Notes: generated from the letters alone by a model not told the origin. Shown: positions 35,170-47,944, counted from the stretch's first letter. The stretch: DNA of 64,000 nt from Icerya purchasi (GCA_039619475.1 CM077116.1:8294501-8358500), one strand, 5' to 3'. Translations and numbers: made by a program.

Positions 35170-37904
35170 AAATTAAGAATATTTTCTATTGAAATTGAGC
35201 ATGTTCGCTATGTTAATTAAAAAAATTTACAGAACAATTCCTTCATTAAAGGAAAAAAATGAAAAATAAATTGCCGTTGTAAAAATATACACTCTCATTC
35301 GAGATAGAATTAATTAAATTTCGGAAAGAATTTACCTATCAAGAAAATAAATAAGAATAATATCAACTCGCCGTCCGAGAGATTTAGATAATCAAAAACG
35401 GTTTAATGTAGTTTATATTTGTACATGGTGTGGTTTCGATTACGTACAATATCACGTAAGTAAAATTTATGTCATCTTTTTTAGCACCTCCCGTATATTC
35501 ACGTGTAGGACTATCGAATTTTTTCGAAGAATATATATGGGTATAAGAACCATCTTTGGTTATCCGAATGGAAGATTTTATTCGACGAAAACAATTACTG
35601 CATCATAGTCTCTAACTAGTCAGTATACTGAGGTATAATCGGGTCATTGGTAAACTTGTTGAATCCAGCTTTAGGAGATTTTTCGATAACTTGTTTCATT
35701 TATCGGATTCTTTACTGAGGGCGTTTGTTCCCTCGAAAATAGATGAAAGCGTTTTCATAGCAGCGTCTTAAAGCGATTTGTGATTCAACATTCACAGTCT
35801 AACTTTAAGACGTAATTCAGAACTGCAAATGCTACAATTTTAACAAAAGGTATACACAAACGCAAGTCTCGTTTGTTATAGATAATTGTATAATTTTAAG
35901 TTATTCAAGGGAATTTGGTTTTCGGCGGAAGAACATGAAAAGAATGAGTCAATGAAGCCGATGTTTTACGGAACGCAGAATAAATAAATCGAAAATAAAA
36001 ATATTATACAAAAAAAAATATATTCTACTGAAATCGGAAAAAAAATGTTTCAACGAGCCTGGTTTATAAAATGTTTATATTTAGACGTTGAAAAACAGAA
36101 AATCCAATTTTTAAAATGGGTAATTGGTTTGATATGTAGTAGAGTGTAAACATTTGTATCGTAGTTGTGAAGAATGGTGTAGGATCGTCATCATTTATTT
36201 GAATATGAATTGGTATCTGATGTTTAATCTGCGCTGCCAAACGAAGCCAGAAAATTAGTTGATTGGACGGAAAGAATTTCGAATATACGTATTTTTATTT
36301 ATTGTTCGTGTCCCACGATGCAGTTAAATTATTTATTATTAAACGTCTTGAGAACGATTCAAGTATGATCACTTTGGAAACGTTTTAACACCATCGCAAT
36401 CAAAAATACAAAAGATAAAAAAAGCAATTTTTGACTTCTGAACATTTATTTCTTAATTTAGGTTTTCATCTTAGTACAATATCCGATCTGTCGAAGTATG
36501 AAATCTTTTTAGTGAACTTTAATTTGCTATTATCAAATTAATACGGGTGTTGGAAAATTTTATTAGTCGCTGGTTGCTGCGGCTTATGCAATTTGAAAAA
36601 GCTGGGCTAATATCGTTCTACAATCATTACTGACTTTTATTTATTTTTTTTTATGCTAATCTATTAAACGCGAATATATTTTTAAAATCTTTAATTGTAG
36701 GTGTATTTTTAAATTATCGGCTTTATACTATTTCAAAAAAAGAAAGGTTACTGTAAAAATTTTTCAAAACCGACAAAATAATTAGCAATATAAAAGTGGC
36801 CCTCGTTAAATAATTAATCCGCTATCGAAAATAATTTGTTATCGCGATACAGATTGCTATTATACCATTATCGGTTCTTCCCGCTGCGCTCCATTTTGTT
36901 TTTTTTTTTTCGTTTTTCGAATATCGGCGTTATGGTCAATTTCTCTTTCCACATTATCATCCGTCATTTCTACCTTTCCTATTTCTAGCTTTTACAAGAC
37001 CAGACTAACATGTTTAAAACAAATCGAAATAGGTCGGCTATTACATCATCGTAATTCGGGATCGTAAAATTAGACACATGCGACAAAACGTTAAAGATCT
37101 AGAAATTTTCCAAATGTTTGACAAATCCTGAATAAGAATCTGCAATCGGTGTGATGATAAAAATCCGATAGAATATGAATTTAAGTCCGAACGCGCTGGA
37201 TGCGAGGAATTGGCTCCCGAAGAGAAAGTCTATCTTGACATAAACTAAAGAGAGCACTAAACGGAATATCCTGACAGACACAGTCGTAGTAATATGGTAT
37301 TATAACGGAGGCGCTGGTAAAGAACAATAACGGTTAGCACATAGCTGACGTGCTATCATATTTTTGATGTGCGGTGAATGAACGGGCAAATGTAAAGTGG
37401 AAGTTCACGCAAAGAAATGAAACAGGCCTTGAAGTTGACGAAAAATAACGTAAAATTTAATTTGCGTTCTAGACACGAAACAGAAACAGACCATTATTTC
37501 AGTAAAGTTTTAGGAATCCCGTCTCTTTTTTCTTTCTAGGTGTCGTCGTCTTTAAAGATTTTTCCAACTTTCCTCTGAATCTCATTTCTAGAGTAACACC
37601 TGGAAGAACAAACGTAAGAAACTACAAAGCTATCCCTTTTTTGTGTTTTTTTTCGTTTTTTCCAGTTTACAATTTTGTCATTAAGATAAAATTCCAGTTC
37701 TTACTTATTTATATTAATCTAGAAATGAAAGGTTATGGTGATTTGAGTATTACAAAACGAATGCCTCTGCAATTTTAAAAAACGAATAAGCTGTTGAAAA
37801 ACATAAAAAAATAACGAAAAGAAAAATAGTGCGAAAAATAGTTCTGGGAAAGTATAAAAATTAATAATCAATGATTACATTAAATAGTATTAATAAGTCG
37901 TGTT
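35170..37904. other. AT-rich non-coding DNA
   Basis: No exon or element end was recognised. A slightly GC-richer patch at 37100-37450 has only short frames. Confidence 0.4.
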
Positions 37905-38165
37905 GGTAAGAAAGATTTTGATGTCTAAGTATAATAAGTTAATAATAACAGATAATATAATAAACAATTATGACAAACGAATCAGATAAATTTTCTTACT
38001 TAGTAACGTTTTCGGGCATTATCAGCTAAAACAATATGTGCTGATGATGGGCTATTCCTGAAAACTAGTAACCCAAGTAAGAAAATTTATCTTATTTGTT
38101 TGTTGTAATTGTTTATTATATTATCTGTTATTATCAACTTATTATACTTATATATTTAACAAACA
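37905..38165. mobile_element. Second, shorter foldback hairpin
   Basis: Arm 37925-38000 (..AGTATAATAAGTTAATAATAACAG.. through ..AAATTTTCTTACTT) pairs with arm 38075-38153. The loop (about 38003-38070) contains AACGTTTTCGGGCATTATC and its degraded inverse, ATTCCTGAAAAC. The motif and the trailing TTTAACAAACAGTATG (38153) are shared with the hairpin at 5959-6842. Confidence 0.75.
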
Positions 38166-38732
38166 GTATGAAAAGAGATTCTTCATTTTGATATCTAGTT
38201 TACGTGAGAATGAAAATATTGAAGATAGATCGGTCGATATTAAGTATGAAAATGAAATTAATTTTTTCTCTTCCCATAAACTATAGTTGTTTATTTCATT
38301 GCGGGTTAACATTAAGCGAAATTCCCTTCATCGAAGATATTGTGATTATCGATGATTTTTTTACAACCAATTACGCTGGTTTCTCCCGTGATCCATATTA
38401 CAGCTGCATTGAAATAAGGCAGTGCGTTGTATTAAAACAGTTAGCTTTTCCTTTCTAGATGGTTGCTATATTACATTTAATTTAATGCACGCCTCGTAGG
38501 CTTTGCGATAGCGCAAAATTGTCGAAACTATATAATATCAATTAAAAAATTGGAGAGAAACGAAATAAGTAATAAATTAAAAAGTAACATAATGAAATAA
38601 TGAAGGAATGAAAAGGTTTCTAAAAGAAGGTAAAAGTCGTTATCGCTTGCCAGACCAGCTACCCGATAAGTAGAATGCTAAAGCTTTAGCGTGGAATAAT
38701 CCAAATGTCGCTGCGATGAGAAATGTTTATAG

Positions 38733-39637
38733 GGTCTGGTATCATTTCGCCTAAAAATGGAATGACCCATAAAATAATAATAATAATAATAATAATAATG
38801 ATTTGAAAAAATCAACCTGGCAACACGGTCACGTTTGGTAGGCAGAAAAAAGGATAAAAAAAAACGGTTGGAAAACGAAAGAGATTGACTAGTAGCATAG
38901 TTGAAAGGTGCACACGTGCGATATTGTAACACGCGGTATTGAATTTCTATTGCTTGATGGTAGCATAGGTAAAAATGCGTACGGACAAATTAGTATATAG
39001 TAAATTTCCGGTTATTTTTTTGTTTCTCCGGAAATAATTCGATATCTAGTTCAAATTTGATCGTAGATAAATATACCTGCACACATTTCTTAGTGTTATT
39101 TCGCGACGATTACCCTGCCTTTTTGCCTTTTCGGGTTTCTTATGAAAAAAACTTCTTCCGGCTCAATGTAGCTCGGTACGCATTTCAAACGCCCATACCG
39201 CCAGAAAATGCTCTATTACCGCTTCTCGCCCACACACAACAGTAGTTGGCTAATCCCGGCGCAGCGGTCAGATCCTTCGATTATTTAACCGAGAAAACGT
39301 CTTTGTCAAACAATGCCGCATTTGCCACCTGCTGAGACCGTCCGAAAAATTGATTGATTGTTACCAAAATATTAATATTTTTCTAGCTCGGCCAGCGTCA
39401 TCAAAGGTCGTGAGAAATGCCAAAATCCGTCTTAATATGTGGAAAGTCACCGCGTACCGACTGCTTTACGCTATGAAGCCGCAATTTGTTCTGGCTTGGG
39501 TCTTATGCGTATCACCATTCTCAAGGAAACTATTCTTTAATCTTGAATATTATAAGTTGTCGCTTGTGAATAAAACAAAAATCTTGAGTCATTCTAATTA
39601 ATGGATGTATCATTTATAAAAACAAATCGAGCAGGTA

Positions 39638-39675
<38 letters not shown>

Positions 39676-40143
39676 TGTATATCGAAATATTTATTGCAAA
39701 TTACGCTATAATTAAATGGTATTCAATTAGATTTTGGCAAACAGAGAATAAAAAAAATTGCCATCCGTTAAAAAATTATTTACACTTAGTTGCTATAAAT
39801 TTTTATTTTGTAAGTCAAAAGTATATTATAAAATATTTGGTTAATTAAACAGCGACTTTTTATTTTTTCTTTCTTTTTCTTTTTTGTAATGCTAAATCGT
39901 AATCATTTTAAGCGGTATTTTTTCGCTTCTGATTTTCATATGAACGTTTCTGTTGCTTTTCGGAAAGAAAAAAAAACTTTAACAGCGGAATCAAATAGCA
40001 AAAAAAATGCCACGCTTAGTCTGTTTAAAATCCGACAATGATGACGCGCTGTTGTCAACACGAAATCATTCGTATGTTTATCTGATTTTTTTTTACTCGC
40101 AGAGTAACCGAAACCTTAAATTTAGGCGAAATGGGAGGTCACC
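38733..40143. mobile_element. TIR element with CCATTTCG ends, copy 2 (inverted)
   Basis: It is the inverted counterpart of 22163-24314. It starts GGTCTGGTATCATTTCGCC and ends ..GGCGAAATGGGAGGTCACC. It is flanked by a perfect 8-bp duplication, GTTTATAG: 38725-38732 on the left, and on the right the copy restored at 41615-41622 after removing the hAT insertion. The interior is collinear with copy 1 for long blocks. It lacks the 1.1-kb insert of copy 1 and has about 400 bp near 38860-39260 that copy 1 lacks. There is no intact transposase frame. Confidence 0.85.
39642..39672. repeat. (TA)n tract
   Basis: A short TA run inside copy 2, at the position equivalent to an ATATAC/ATATAT tract in copy 1 (about 23770). 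Confidence 0.85.
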
Positions 40144-40146
40144 GTT

Positions 40147-41609
40147 CATGGTAGCCGGGAGGGGGGGGGTGCAAGGAGGTGCACTTGCACCCCCCTGTTG
40201 GAAAGGAAAATACACAGAAAAAGATTAAGAATTTTCTTTTACGAAGTCACCGTTTGAATAAAAACTTAAGGCGTCTGGATTGCTGTCCAGATTCGCTTAT
40301 CACCTTGTCGATAAATTCAATGTCCTGCTCTACTCTTTTCCTGTGAACACTGAACATAAACAGGCCGCTTAGCCTTGCGTCTCCCATCGTTGATCGATTC
40401 CAAGTCTTAACATGTCGTAACGTGATAAATGTACGTTCAATGCTACATGTTGTTGCTGAAATAGTTAAACCAATTTTGATTGCCTCACATTCCGTTGGGT
40501 AAAACGGGGTGGCTCGAGCAATCAAATCTGCGTATTCAACAATTGATTCATTTAAAGCCGCATCACTTTGTCTTTAATATCTCGTACCACGTGGTAGCCT
40601 TGGCAATAAAATTTTATAGAAAACCTCCATAAAGGTTCTGTATATCTTCTGCTACATCTAAAAATGAAGATCTATATAATTTTCTGATATTTTCTAGATG
40701 GAGCTGCATAAGTGAAAATGCGTTTTTGTGTGTTGAAGAAAATCGATTTCTCAGAGACGAAATGATAGAATCTAAATATGGGATAAAGATAGATATTCTG
40801 AAAAATTCGTTTATATTTTCAGATGGTTGAATTGATCTCTGAGCCTGCCTTGCCACTACTCGAGAACGCTTACATTCAACATTCAATTCTTCGAAAATTT
40901 TTTGAGCTTTCTCTAAAATGACCGAAAACTCCATGGATACATTATCGCGGTGAGACTGAAGCATGTCCGTTAGTTTATTTACATGATCGTGTATCGACTT
41001 TATATTCATAATTACTTCTTGTAATTGCTTGCAGCAGACGGGTTCAAGTTTGGCAGAATAGGAAGCAATTACTACGAGTGTCACAATGTATGTTGCAGTT
41101 GTAGCAGTCGTGTATATATGTATGCTTTGGTTTTACCTTTTTTTTAAGAGTTCAGTGCATCGTGCGAAAGTTCTTCTAAAACTACTCGTACAATAGTTGG
41201 AAAGTTTTCGGATAATTTTCTGATACTTCTGTACTTTGCTATCCAACGTTTTTCACAAAAAAGAGGTGGTATATTTGGGATTTTATTTCGCCATAATGTA
41301 TTCTTTCTAAAAAAATTTATGATGTCTTTTGTAGTTGTAGCAGTATTTCTTCCTTCACTGACATCGTTCAGATCATTGATATGGCAAGATATGAATTTTT
41401 TCATATGGGATTAAGGTAAAAATGGAAAACTCTGATGAGGAGGACCTTCCTATTAATATTAAGAGCTTATATTGCGATATAATTTTCTAGAGGTGCGTAG
41501 CAACCAATTTTTCGGTATCGTAAGTAAAAAAAAAATAGTCGATTGTTTTGACTTCCCCTAGTGTAAATGCAGATGCACCTCCCTGAATGTAATCCTGGCG
41601 GCGCCCATG
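40147..41609 (-). mobile_element. Internally deleted hAT transposon with perfect 8-bp TSD
   Basis: The ends are CATGGTAGCCGGGAGG and the inverse of CATGGGCGCCGCCAGGAT. It is flanked by the perfect 8-bp duplication TCACCGTT (40139-40146 and 41610-41617). It is 1463 bp and carries only C-terminal parts of a transposase on the minus strand. The target was the junction of copy 2 of the 38.7-kb TIR element with its own duplication, so it inserted after that element. Confidence 0.93.
40247..41404 (-). pseudogene. hAT-family transposase remnant, C-terminal half
   Basis: There are three collinear pieces on the minus strand in alternating frames. 41144-41404 carries LNDVSEGRNT, NIPPLFCEKRW and KYRSIRKLSENF. 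40614-41084 carries an alpha-helical stretch with ARQAQRS and RNRFSSTHKNAFS. 40247-40525 carries TTCSIERTFITLRHVKTWNR and RLSGLFMFSVHRK. The last piece is the hAT C-terminal dimerisation region, of the type found in ZMYM- and P52rIPK-like domesticated proteins. The N-terminal zinc finger and the first catalytic part are missing and at least two frame changes occur, so it cannot be active. Confidence 0.9.
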
Positions 41610-41699
41610 TCACCGTTTATAGTGGTAGAGACGTTCTAAGTTTTGCGTTGGTATACTGAAAATTCCGAGAGAAAGGAACTGCCCCCAGTATTCTGCACA

Positions 41700-41795
41700 G
41701 ATCCATTAGGCTTAGTAAACCGTAAACTTCAACTTCACAATCCCTGATGCCCTGCTAAAAGGGTATGGGACTTACTTTACTTTACTTTACTTATA
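41700..41795. repeat. (TTTAC)n-tailed dispersed repeat, copy A
   Basis: Landmarks are CTTAGTAAACC, AACTTCAACTTCACAATCCC, TGATGCCC and GTATGGGACTTACTTTAC with a (TTTAC)n tail. The same order recurs at 41888-41985 and 55010-55120. The tail suggests the 3' end of a SINE or LINE. Confidence 0.65.
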
Positions 41796-41887
41796 CTGAA
41801 AATTAAATTTACACACGAAAAATTACACTCGTGTATAGTCAGAATATAAAAATACGAGTGATACCCGCGACTGCCCCCCCCCCCCCA

Positions 41888-41985
41888 CAACTCTCATTAT
41901 TGTCGTTGGGTTTAGTACATTGTGAACCTTAACTTCGCAATCCCGACGCCCAGTCAACTATATGGGACTTACGTTACTTTTTATT
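41888..41985. repeat. (TTTAC)n-tailed dispersed repeat, copy B
   Basis: Shared phrases are AACTCTCATTATTGTCG, GTTTAGTACATTGTGAACC, TTAACTTCGCAATCCC, GACGCCC and ATGGGACTTACGTTAC. It follows a 14-base C-run. It is about 190 bp from copy A in the same orientation. Confidence 0.65.
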
Positions 41986-42179
41986 TACCCGCGAAGATGC
42001 ATACACTGCAATGGGTTCCGGTGGAGGCAAATTTAATAAATAAACATAAACCGCAGTTGTTTTTAAAAAACGCGGGTAAACTTAAGTTGGTAACACAGTA
42101 CGTCATTTTTTTTTGTCCACTTTTACGAGACAAAATATTTTTTAGACACCGCGAAATAAAAATAATTAAGTGAACCTAG

Positions 42180-43882
42180 ATTAAATTGTCAGCAAAGTAC
42201 GTGAAATTACGTACATACCAGTTGCAACTGTGTCTTAAATAACAAGGAGGTCAATTTGATTTCTTTGAAAATTTGAGTTGCACTTAGTTTTTTTTTTTTG
42301 AAGAGTTTTTTAGCCCGAATTCAAAAGAAACCAGTGCACAATCTATCATTTTATTAAATATGTATACATCTATTTTTGGAAGCATTTTCATTCGGTTTTT
42401 TAATTTGTTCTATAAACACCGTTTAACTTTTATCCTAATGTCTCTATTGTATATCAGTTAAATTACATCAACTGTTCACATACGAAGAAGTAATGAATGT
42501 TTTTGAATTTTTAAATTTTTCAATCCTTCAAAAACGTATTTTTTTTGTAATCGGTAAAGAAATAAATACAAGGAAAACGGGAAACTGCATTATTCATTTC
42601 GCAGCCACAAAGCTATTCTCGGTTAAATTCAATGTAGAATTTCGAAAATAATTTTTTTTAACGCTTTTTTTTCTTGTTCATCGAAATTGTACAATTGTCA
42701 GTGTGGGCTTCGGATAGTAAATAATTTTGAAATTAAGGCATTTTTCGAATGTTCTTTAGGCAAGTTATTTAGTCCAGAGAAAATCTTTAATTTCGCTAAT
42801 GTTATTGTTATTTCCATATTTATTCATTCAATTTGTGTTGAATGTACGGAATTAAAATGATAAAGTTATTATTAAAAATCAAAATGGAATTCAAATATTC
42901 TAAATCGTAAAAAATTTGTTCCGGAGAAAAGCGAACGTAATTAGACGTGTTTTACTGTTTTTGAGAACAATATTTTCTTCTTTAAAATATTTCCATTCTA
43001 ATTTCACATTTCACGTTGATTTCGTCATAAAATGTTCTTGTAATTTGTTTTAATTCCGTAACTTCATTCAACACTAATTCGATGAACAAATAAAAGTACA
43101 TTAGCGAAATTAAACAATTTTCTTCGACTTTGAAAACGAACACCTGTTTATTATAATGCTGGCGGCGAATCGTGTTCGCGACGAAATGTGCCCATGGTAA
43201 AACGCGATAGTCCCTATAAAACGGCAGGAAATATAACGTTTTTGAGAATGCGCTACATTCGTTTTTATACACAAACAAACATAGCGGAAAGTTCGAATAT
43301 TACATTCCGACTGCTATGGCGCATGTGGCGAATTAACGATGGAATTAACTGAGATTAGTGATGAAGCATGTGTGTATTGTTGGACTTTCGGATAATATTA
43401 ATTCACCTGCTTTTGATTGAGAAAGAAAATCAGAGAGTAAATCAGAATCTGAAGCACACTGCTGTAAAACATTTTAATGATAAGCGACTCTAATTGGCCG
43501 AATTATGAAACTGAAAAGCAAAAAGTCATTAAGGAAATTATAAAGTTAAACAAAAAGGTGGGAAAACCGAAGTAATGGAAGATATATAAAAAAGATTTTA
43601 AACGATAATAAAGGGGGAAATCTAATGACATTGAGGTAATGAAACGGGGTGCTGCTATAATAAACGTCTAAAAACCGTGTTGTTGTTAAATTTTTTTTTT
43701 TTTTTTTTTTTTTGGACTCGTCAACTACGGATGACATTGACCCGAAATATTGAATTGTAAACGGTTTGAATACTTGATAGAAAAAAGGCGAATTAATGCT
43801 ACCCGGTGTTTGATCGTCAAGTAATATCGATATCGATATCGATATTTATGCGGTAGTTTTCAGCTAAACTTCTTTCTTTTTT
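42180..43882. other. AT-rich non-coding DNA up to the LINE
   Basis: There is a 22-base poly(T) at about 43690-43713 and an ATCGAT-repeat at 43825-43846. A minus-strand stretch near 43150-43218 (a DYRVLPWAHF-type reading after TTTCCTGCCGTTTTATAG) could be a small exon but its donor is weak. Confidence 0.35.
43825..43846. promoter_or_regulatory. Tandem TATCGATA-like motifs
   Basis: Three or more overlapping TATCGATA units. In flies TATCGATA is the DREF-binding element; whether it acts so here is unknown. It lies 37 bp from the LINE 3' target duplication. It could be just a hexanucleotide microsatellite. Confidence 0.3.
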
Positions 43883-43974
43883 AAAATGTTTATTCTCTTT
43901 TTTTTTTTCTTTTTTTTCTACTCTGGGCGCGCCAGCGGCCTTGACCCAACAACATGAAAAATTAACAGTTATAA

Positions 43975-46900
43975 CTAAATAACCAGGCGGTCAGAAATGG
44001 AGAGGACAAAGGACAGTAGCAATGGGATAACTGAAGGCAATGGGAAGGAAAGAATATAGGTAGCGTTAAAGGGAGTAGGAAGATCCAAAACTAAAAGTTG
44101 GGTGTAAAGAATAGAGCGTTCGTTAGAGAGTGCTGAACATTCGAATAGGATGTGATTTGAATCACAAATACAAGAAGGCTCAGAAGCGTGAAGAGAGCAG
44201 AAAGGAGAAGGGGACAAAGCGAATCGAAAGCGAGAAGAGGGGAGAAGAGAATGATTGATTCTAAGCCTAATTAAGGAAACAACAGTGGAACGACGACAGA
44301 TAGGAATAGATTGAAACCAAGGCAGGAAAAACCGGTTGAATAAGACGGTACTGAGAAAAGCGATTTGAGAACATAGATGGATACATGTCAGACCAAAGTC
44401 TGGAATGATTAGAGCGTGATAGAGAAAGAATGTCTGAGGAAGGGAAAGAGTCGAGGAAAGGACCAGTGCGGGCGGCTGAGCGAGCTAAAGAGTCAGCTGA
44501 GTCATTTCCCTCAATATTGGAATGAATAGGGACCCATAGAGAACAAAGAGGAGACAAGAGATCGGATAGAGAGGATGATACCGTCAGTAGTATAAGAAGG
44601 AGGAGAGGAGATGGCTTGAAGAACGCCTTTGGAATCAGAGACAATCAGGAATTTGTGAACTCCACTCGTAGAGGATATGAAATGAATTGCACGAAGAATT
44701 GAGATCGACTCGGCCGAGAAGATAGAGCAGAAGGAAGGAAGTCTGAAGGACTCAGAGTGTAGGAACGTAGGAGACGTATACGCACCACCCACGCCCCCAT
44801 CCCTCTTGGAGCCATCCGAGAAGATTAAGGCATGGGAAGAAAAAGAAGAGTTCAGCAGCTGAAAGAATTCGAAGTTGACTACATTGTGAGAGGAACAATT
44901 AGCTCGGACCGGAAGAGAGGAGAAATTGATGGGGTGCCATATGCTATTAAAGTCGAAAGAAAAGTAAGGAAGACTGTTATAAGAGAAAACGTAGGGAGAA
45001 AAATTGGAAACACGAGCAGCTATATGTGATAAAATCGGAATTCTATGAGGCGCCAAGCGCCAGTGATTTTTGATATAAAGATAGAAAGGGATAATATTGG
45101 ATGACAAAATGGGGAGGCGTTTTATTAAAAATCGATAACCGAGAAGTGAACGACGAATGGAAAGAGGTTGAGTGGAAGATTCGGATAGAATCGCAGGAAT
45201 AGGAGAAGATCTTAAAGCGCCAATGCATAGGCGAAGGCAGGAATTCTGAATTGCGTCAAGTTTCGAAAGGAGAGACTTGGAGGCACTGCCATAAATGAAA
45301 GAACAATAGTCGAGTTTGGACCGAATAATCGATTTATATAGAATTAATAGAATGCACGGGTCTCCACCCCATCTGAGCGGTGATAAAGATTTGAGGAGAT
45401 TAAGTCTTTTGATCGAGGAATTATAGATATAATTAATATGTTCATGAAATGTAAGGCGACTATTTAAGAAAATACCTAGATAACATATGGAATTAACAGT
45501 GGGAATAGGTGTACCAGATACGCTGATGTTTATAAAAGCACGATTAAAGGGGCGGAGAGCAAAAATTATACAGGAAGACTTGGAAGGGGAAAGAGAGAGG
45601 TGGAGTGTAGATAGAGCATTGCTAAGATGGGACAATGAATGGTTTAACTCGTTGGTGGCAGAGGACAGATCATCTGAGGTGGAATAAACTAAAATGTCAT
45701 CAGCAAAAAGGAGAGAGCAAGAGGGAATAGGAAGCGAAGCAATATCGAAAGAGTAAATATTAAAAAGAGTGGGGCTAAGGCAGGATCCCTGGGGAAGCCC
45801 ACGATAGACGCATCTAGAGGTGGAAAGAGAAGGAGAAGATTGATAAAGAGTTCTATGTTGAAAGAGGTTGAGTATAAGAGAGATAAAAACCGGTGGGAGA
45901 TTAAGAGAGAGAAGTTTGGAGCCCAGAGAAGGAAGATGCACATTGTCGAATGCAGAGCAGACATCGACAAAAGAAGCGACAGTAAATTTCTTAGAAAGGA
46001 ATGATTTATAGATATCTGCAAGGAAGGTACGGATGCAATCTACCGGGCCAAGCCCGGGGCGAAAACCGAACATATTAGAAGGAACTAGATTATTATGCTC
46101 AAGCCACCAAACAAGACGGTTGTTTATTAAACCTTCAAAGAGTTTGCGCAGACATGAGGCTAGGGAGATAGGACGGAAGGAACACTGATTTTTTTTCGGA
46201 ATTGGAATGACGATGAAGTCATTCCAAAACTCAGGAGTAAATCCAGAGAGTAGGAAAGAGTTGAAGATATTCAGAAGGGAGAGCAGCGAGGAAGGAGAGA
46301 GTTTTTTAAGAATAGGGAAAGAAAGACCGTCCAAACCAGGAGCAGAAGGAGAGGTTTTGTTAAGAACGGACAAGAGTTCCTCGTAGCGGAAAGGGGACGA
46401 TAGGAAATGAGGTTCTGAGGAATTTGGGAGCGAAGGAATGATCGATTCTTCGAAAGTGGGGACATACGGAGGAGCAATAGAGTCCAAGAAAGAGTGAAGT
46501 TCAGGCAAAGAAGGATGGGAGAAGTGGGGACGCTCAGAAAGAGGAGATCTGAACGCTTTTGCCATTTTCCATATCTTAGAGAGAGGCGTATCTCTAGAGA
46601 AAGATGAACAAAATGATTTCCAAGAGTTCCTCTTGGCAGATTTTGAAATGTACCGAGCTTTTGCGTTAGCTTCTTTGTGAGCTAAAAAGTTGGATATTGA
46701 GGAACAAGAACGAAAGGCTTTGAAGGTAGCGGTGCTTCTTTGGAAGGCAACTTTACACTCTTCATTCCACCAAAGAGAGGAGGCACAAGAGGAAGAACGA
46801 CCGCGCGAAAAGGAAGAAGGAGGGGAGGAAGCGGAAAGAGCAGAATATAGAGATTGAATGAAGAAGTTTTACTGGGATGACGGGTCGGGAAAATCCAGAA

Positions 46901-47669
46901 TAAGGGGGAGTGAGGAATCCACCAAAGATCGGAATTTAGTCCAATCTGTTTTGGAGAGAAGCCAGTGAGGAGCGTGCAAGGGCCTGAAAGGTTTAGAAGG
47001 AAGAGCGTTGTTGAGAGTTAGGAGAATGGGGAGATGATCACTACCAAAAGTGCCGTCGAGAGTTCTCCAGGAGCTTACAAGACCAAGATTCGGAGATGAA
47101 AACGAGAGGTCGATTGCACTAGAAAAAGATGGATGTTTGAAGAAAGTAGGAGAACGATCGTTGTGGAGAAAAAGATTATGGTTTAGGATGAGATTTTCCA
47201 GAGTCACACCGTTAGGATTGCGCCCTGTGCAGCCCCACATAGGAGAGTGCGCATTCCAGTCTCCACCAATAATAAATGGATCAGATAGGGATGAAAGGAA
47301 TGAAGGCAAAGGAAGACTAGAGACGCTGGAGTTGGGAGGGATGTACACGCAAGCAATATGTAAAGGATTCGGGAGAAGATTTTCAAGTGTAATGTGGATC
47401 ATGTTAGGGTGGTTGGGAAGGGGCGGAGGAAGAAATGGGATATTGTGGGTGTGATAGGATAGATCGTGTCTAATTAAAATCGCAACGCCACCATACCCAT
47501 CCATACGGTCAGATCGAACTAGAGAATAACCTTTGAAATCAAGAGATGAGGAGGATTTAAGCCAAGTTTCAGATAACAGCGCTACATGGATATTGTAGAA
47601 GTCTAATAGACATTCTACACTTAGTTTATTAGCTCGTAAGCTGCGGCAATTGGCGCAAGACCGCGACAT
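43975..47669 (-). pseudogene. LINE ORF2: endonuclease, reverse transcriptase, RNase H (broken)
   Basis: The polyprotein would nick target DNA and copy the element RNA. An ATG at 47669 opens the apurinic-type endonuclease, with NCRSL, LLSETWL, GGDWNAHSP and SDHLPI. An in-frame TAA at 46869-46871 (SSQ*NFF) interrupts it, and the frame then continues without change. The reverse transcriptase (from about 46560) shows SFRPISLASC, FVDVCSAFDN, GLPQGSCLSP and the FADD box. RNase H follows: FSDGSKRDGG, then AES, then SDSKGV. A frame change near 44550 breaks RNase H just before LWVPIHSNIEGNDSAD. A second frame change near 44360 precedes RLRINHSLL and the final CSLH-CICDSNHILFEC Cys/His region. The copy has one stop and two shifts, so it is inactive as written. 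Confidence 0.92.
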
Positions 47670-47944
47670 TCTAGTTAAAAGGAGAAGAGGAATTAAAAGA
47701 ATGAGAAAAAGTAGCGGGAGAAGATAGAGCTGAAATTGAAGTAAAAGAAATGAGGGCAAGGATAATAGGAAGGGTGTAATAAATGAGAGGAGATCGCTTG
47801 TAGACGATCTTCCAACTTAAAGGAGAAGTTGACAATGGAAAAAAGAGTAGAAGAGAGAAGACGTGTCCAAAATTGGATAGAGGCAAAATTGAAGATACCT
47901 CATCATTAGCGGTACCGTCAGTAATTAAAAATAAACCGTAGAAG

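Noticed and set aside
44832..45687. Plus-strand open frames within the LINE
   Set aside because: They are antisense shadows of the reverse transcriptase/RNase H reading frame.
47050..47454. 134-codon plus-strand frame
   Set aside because: Antisense to the LINE endonuclease domain, whose motifs are clear on the other strand.
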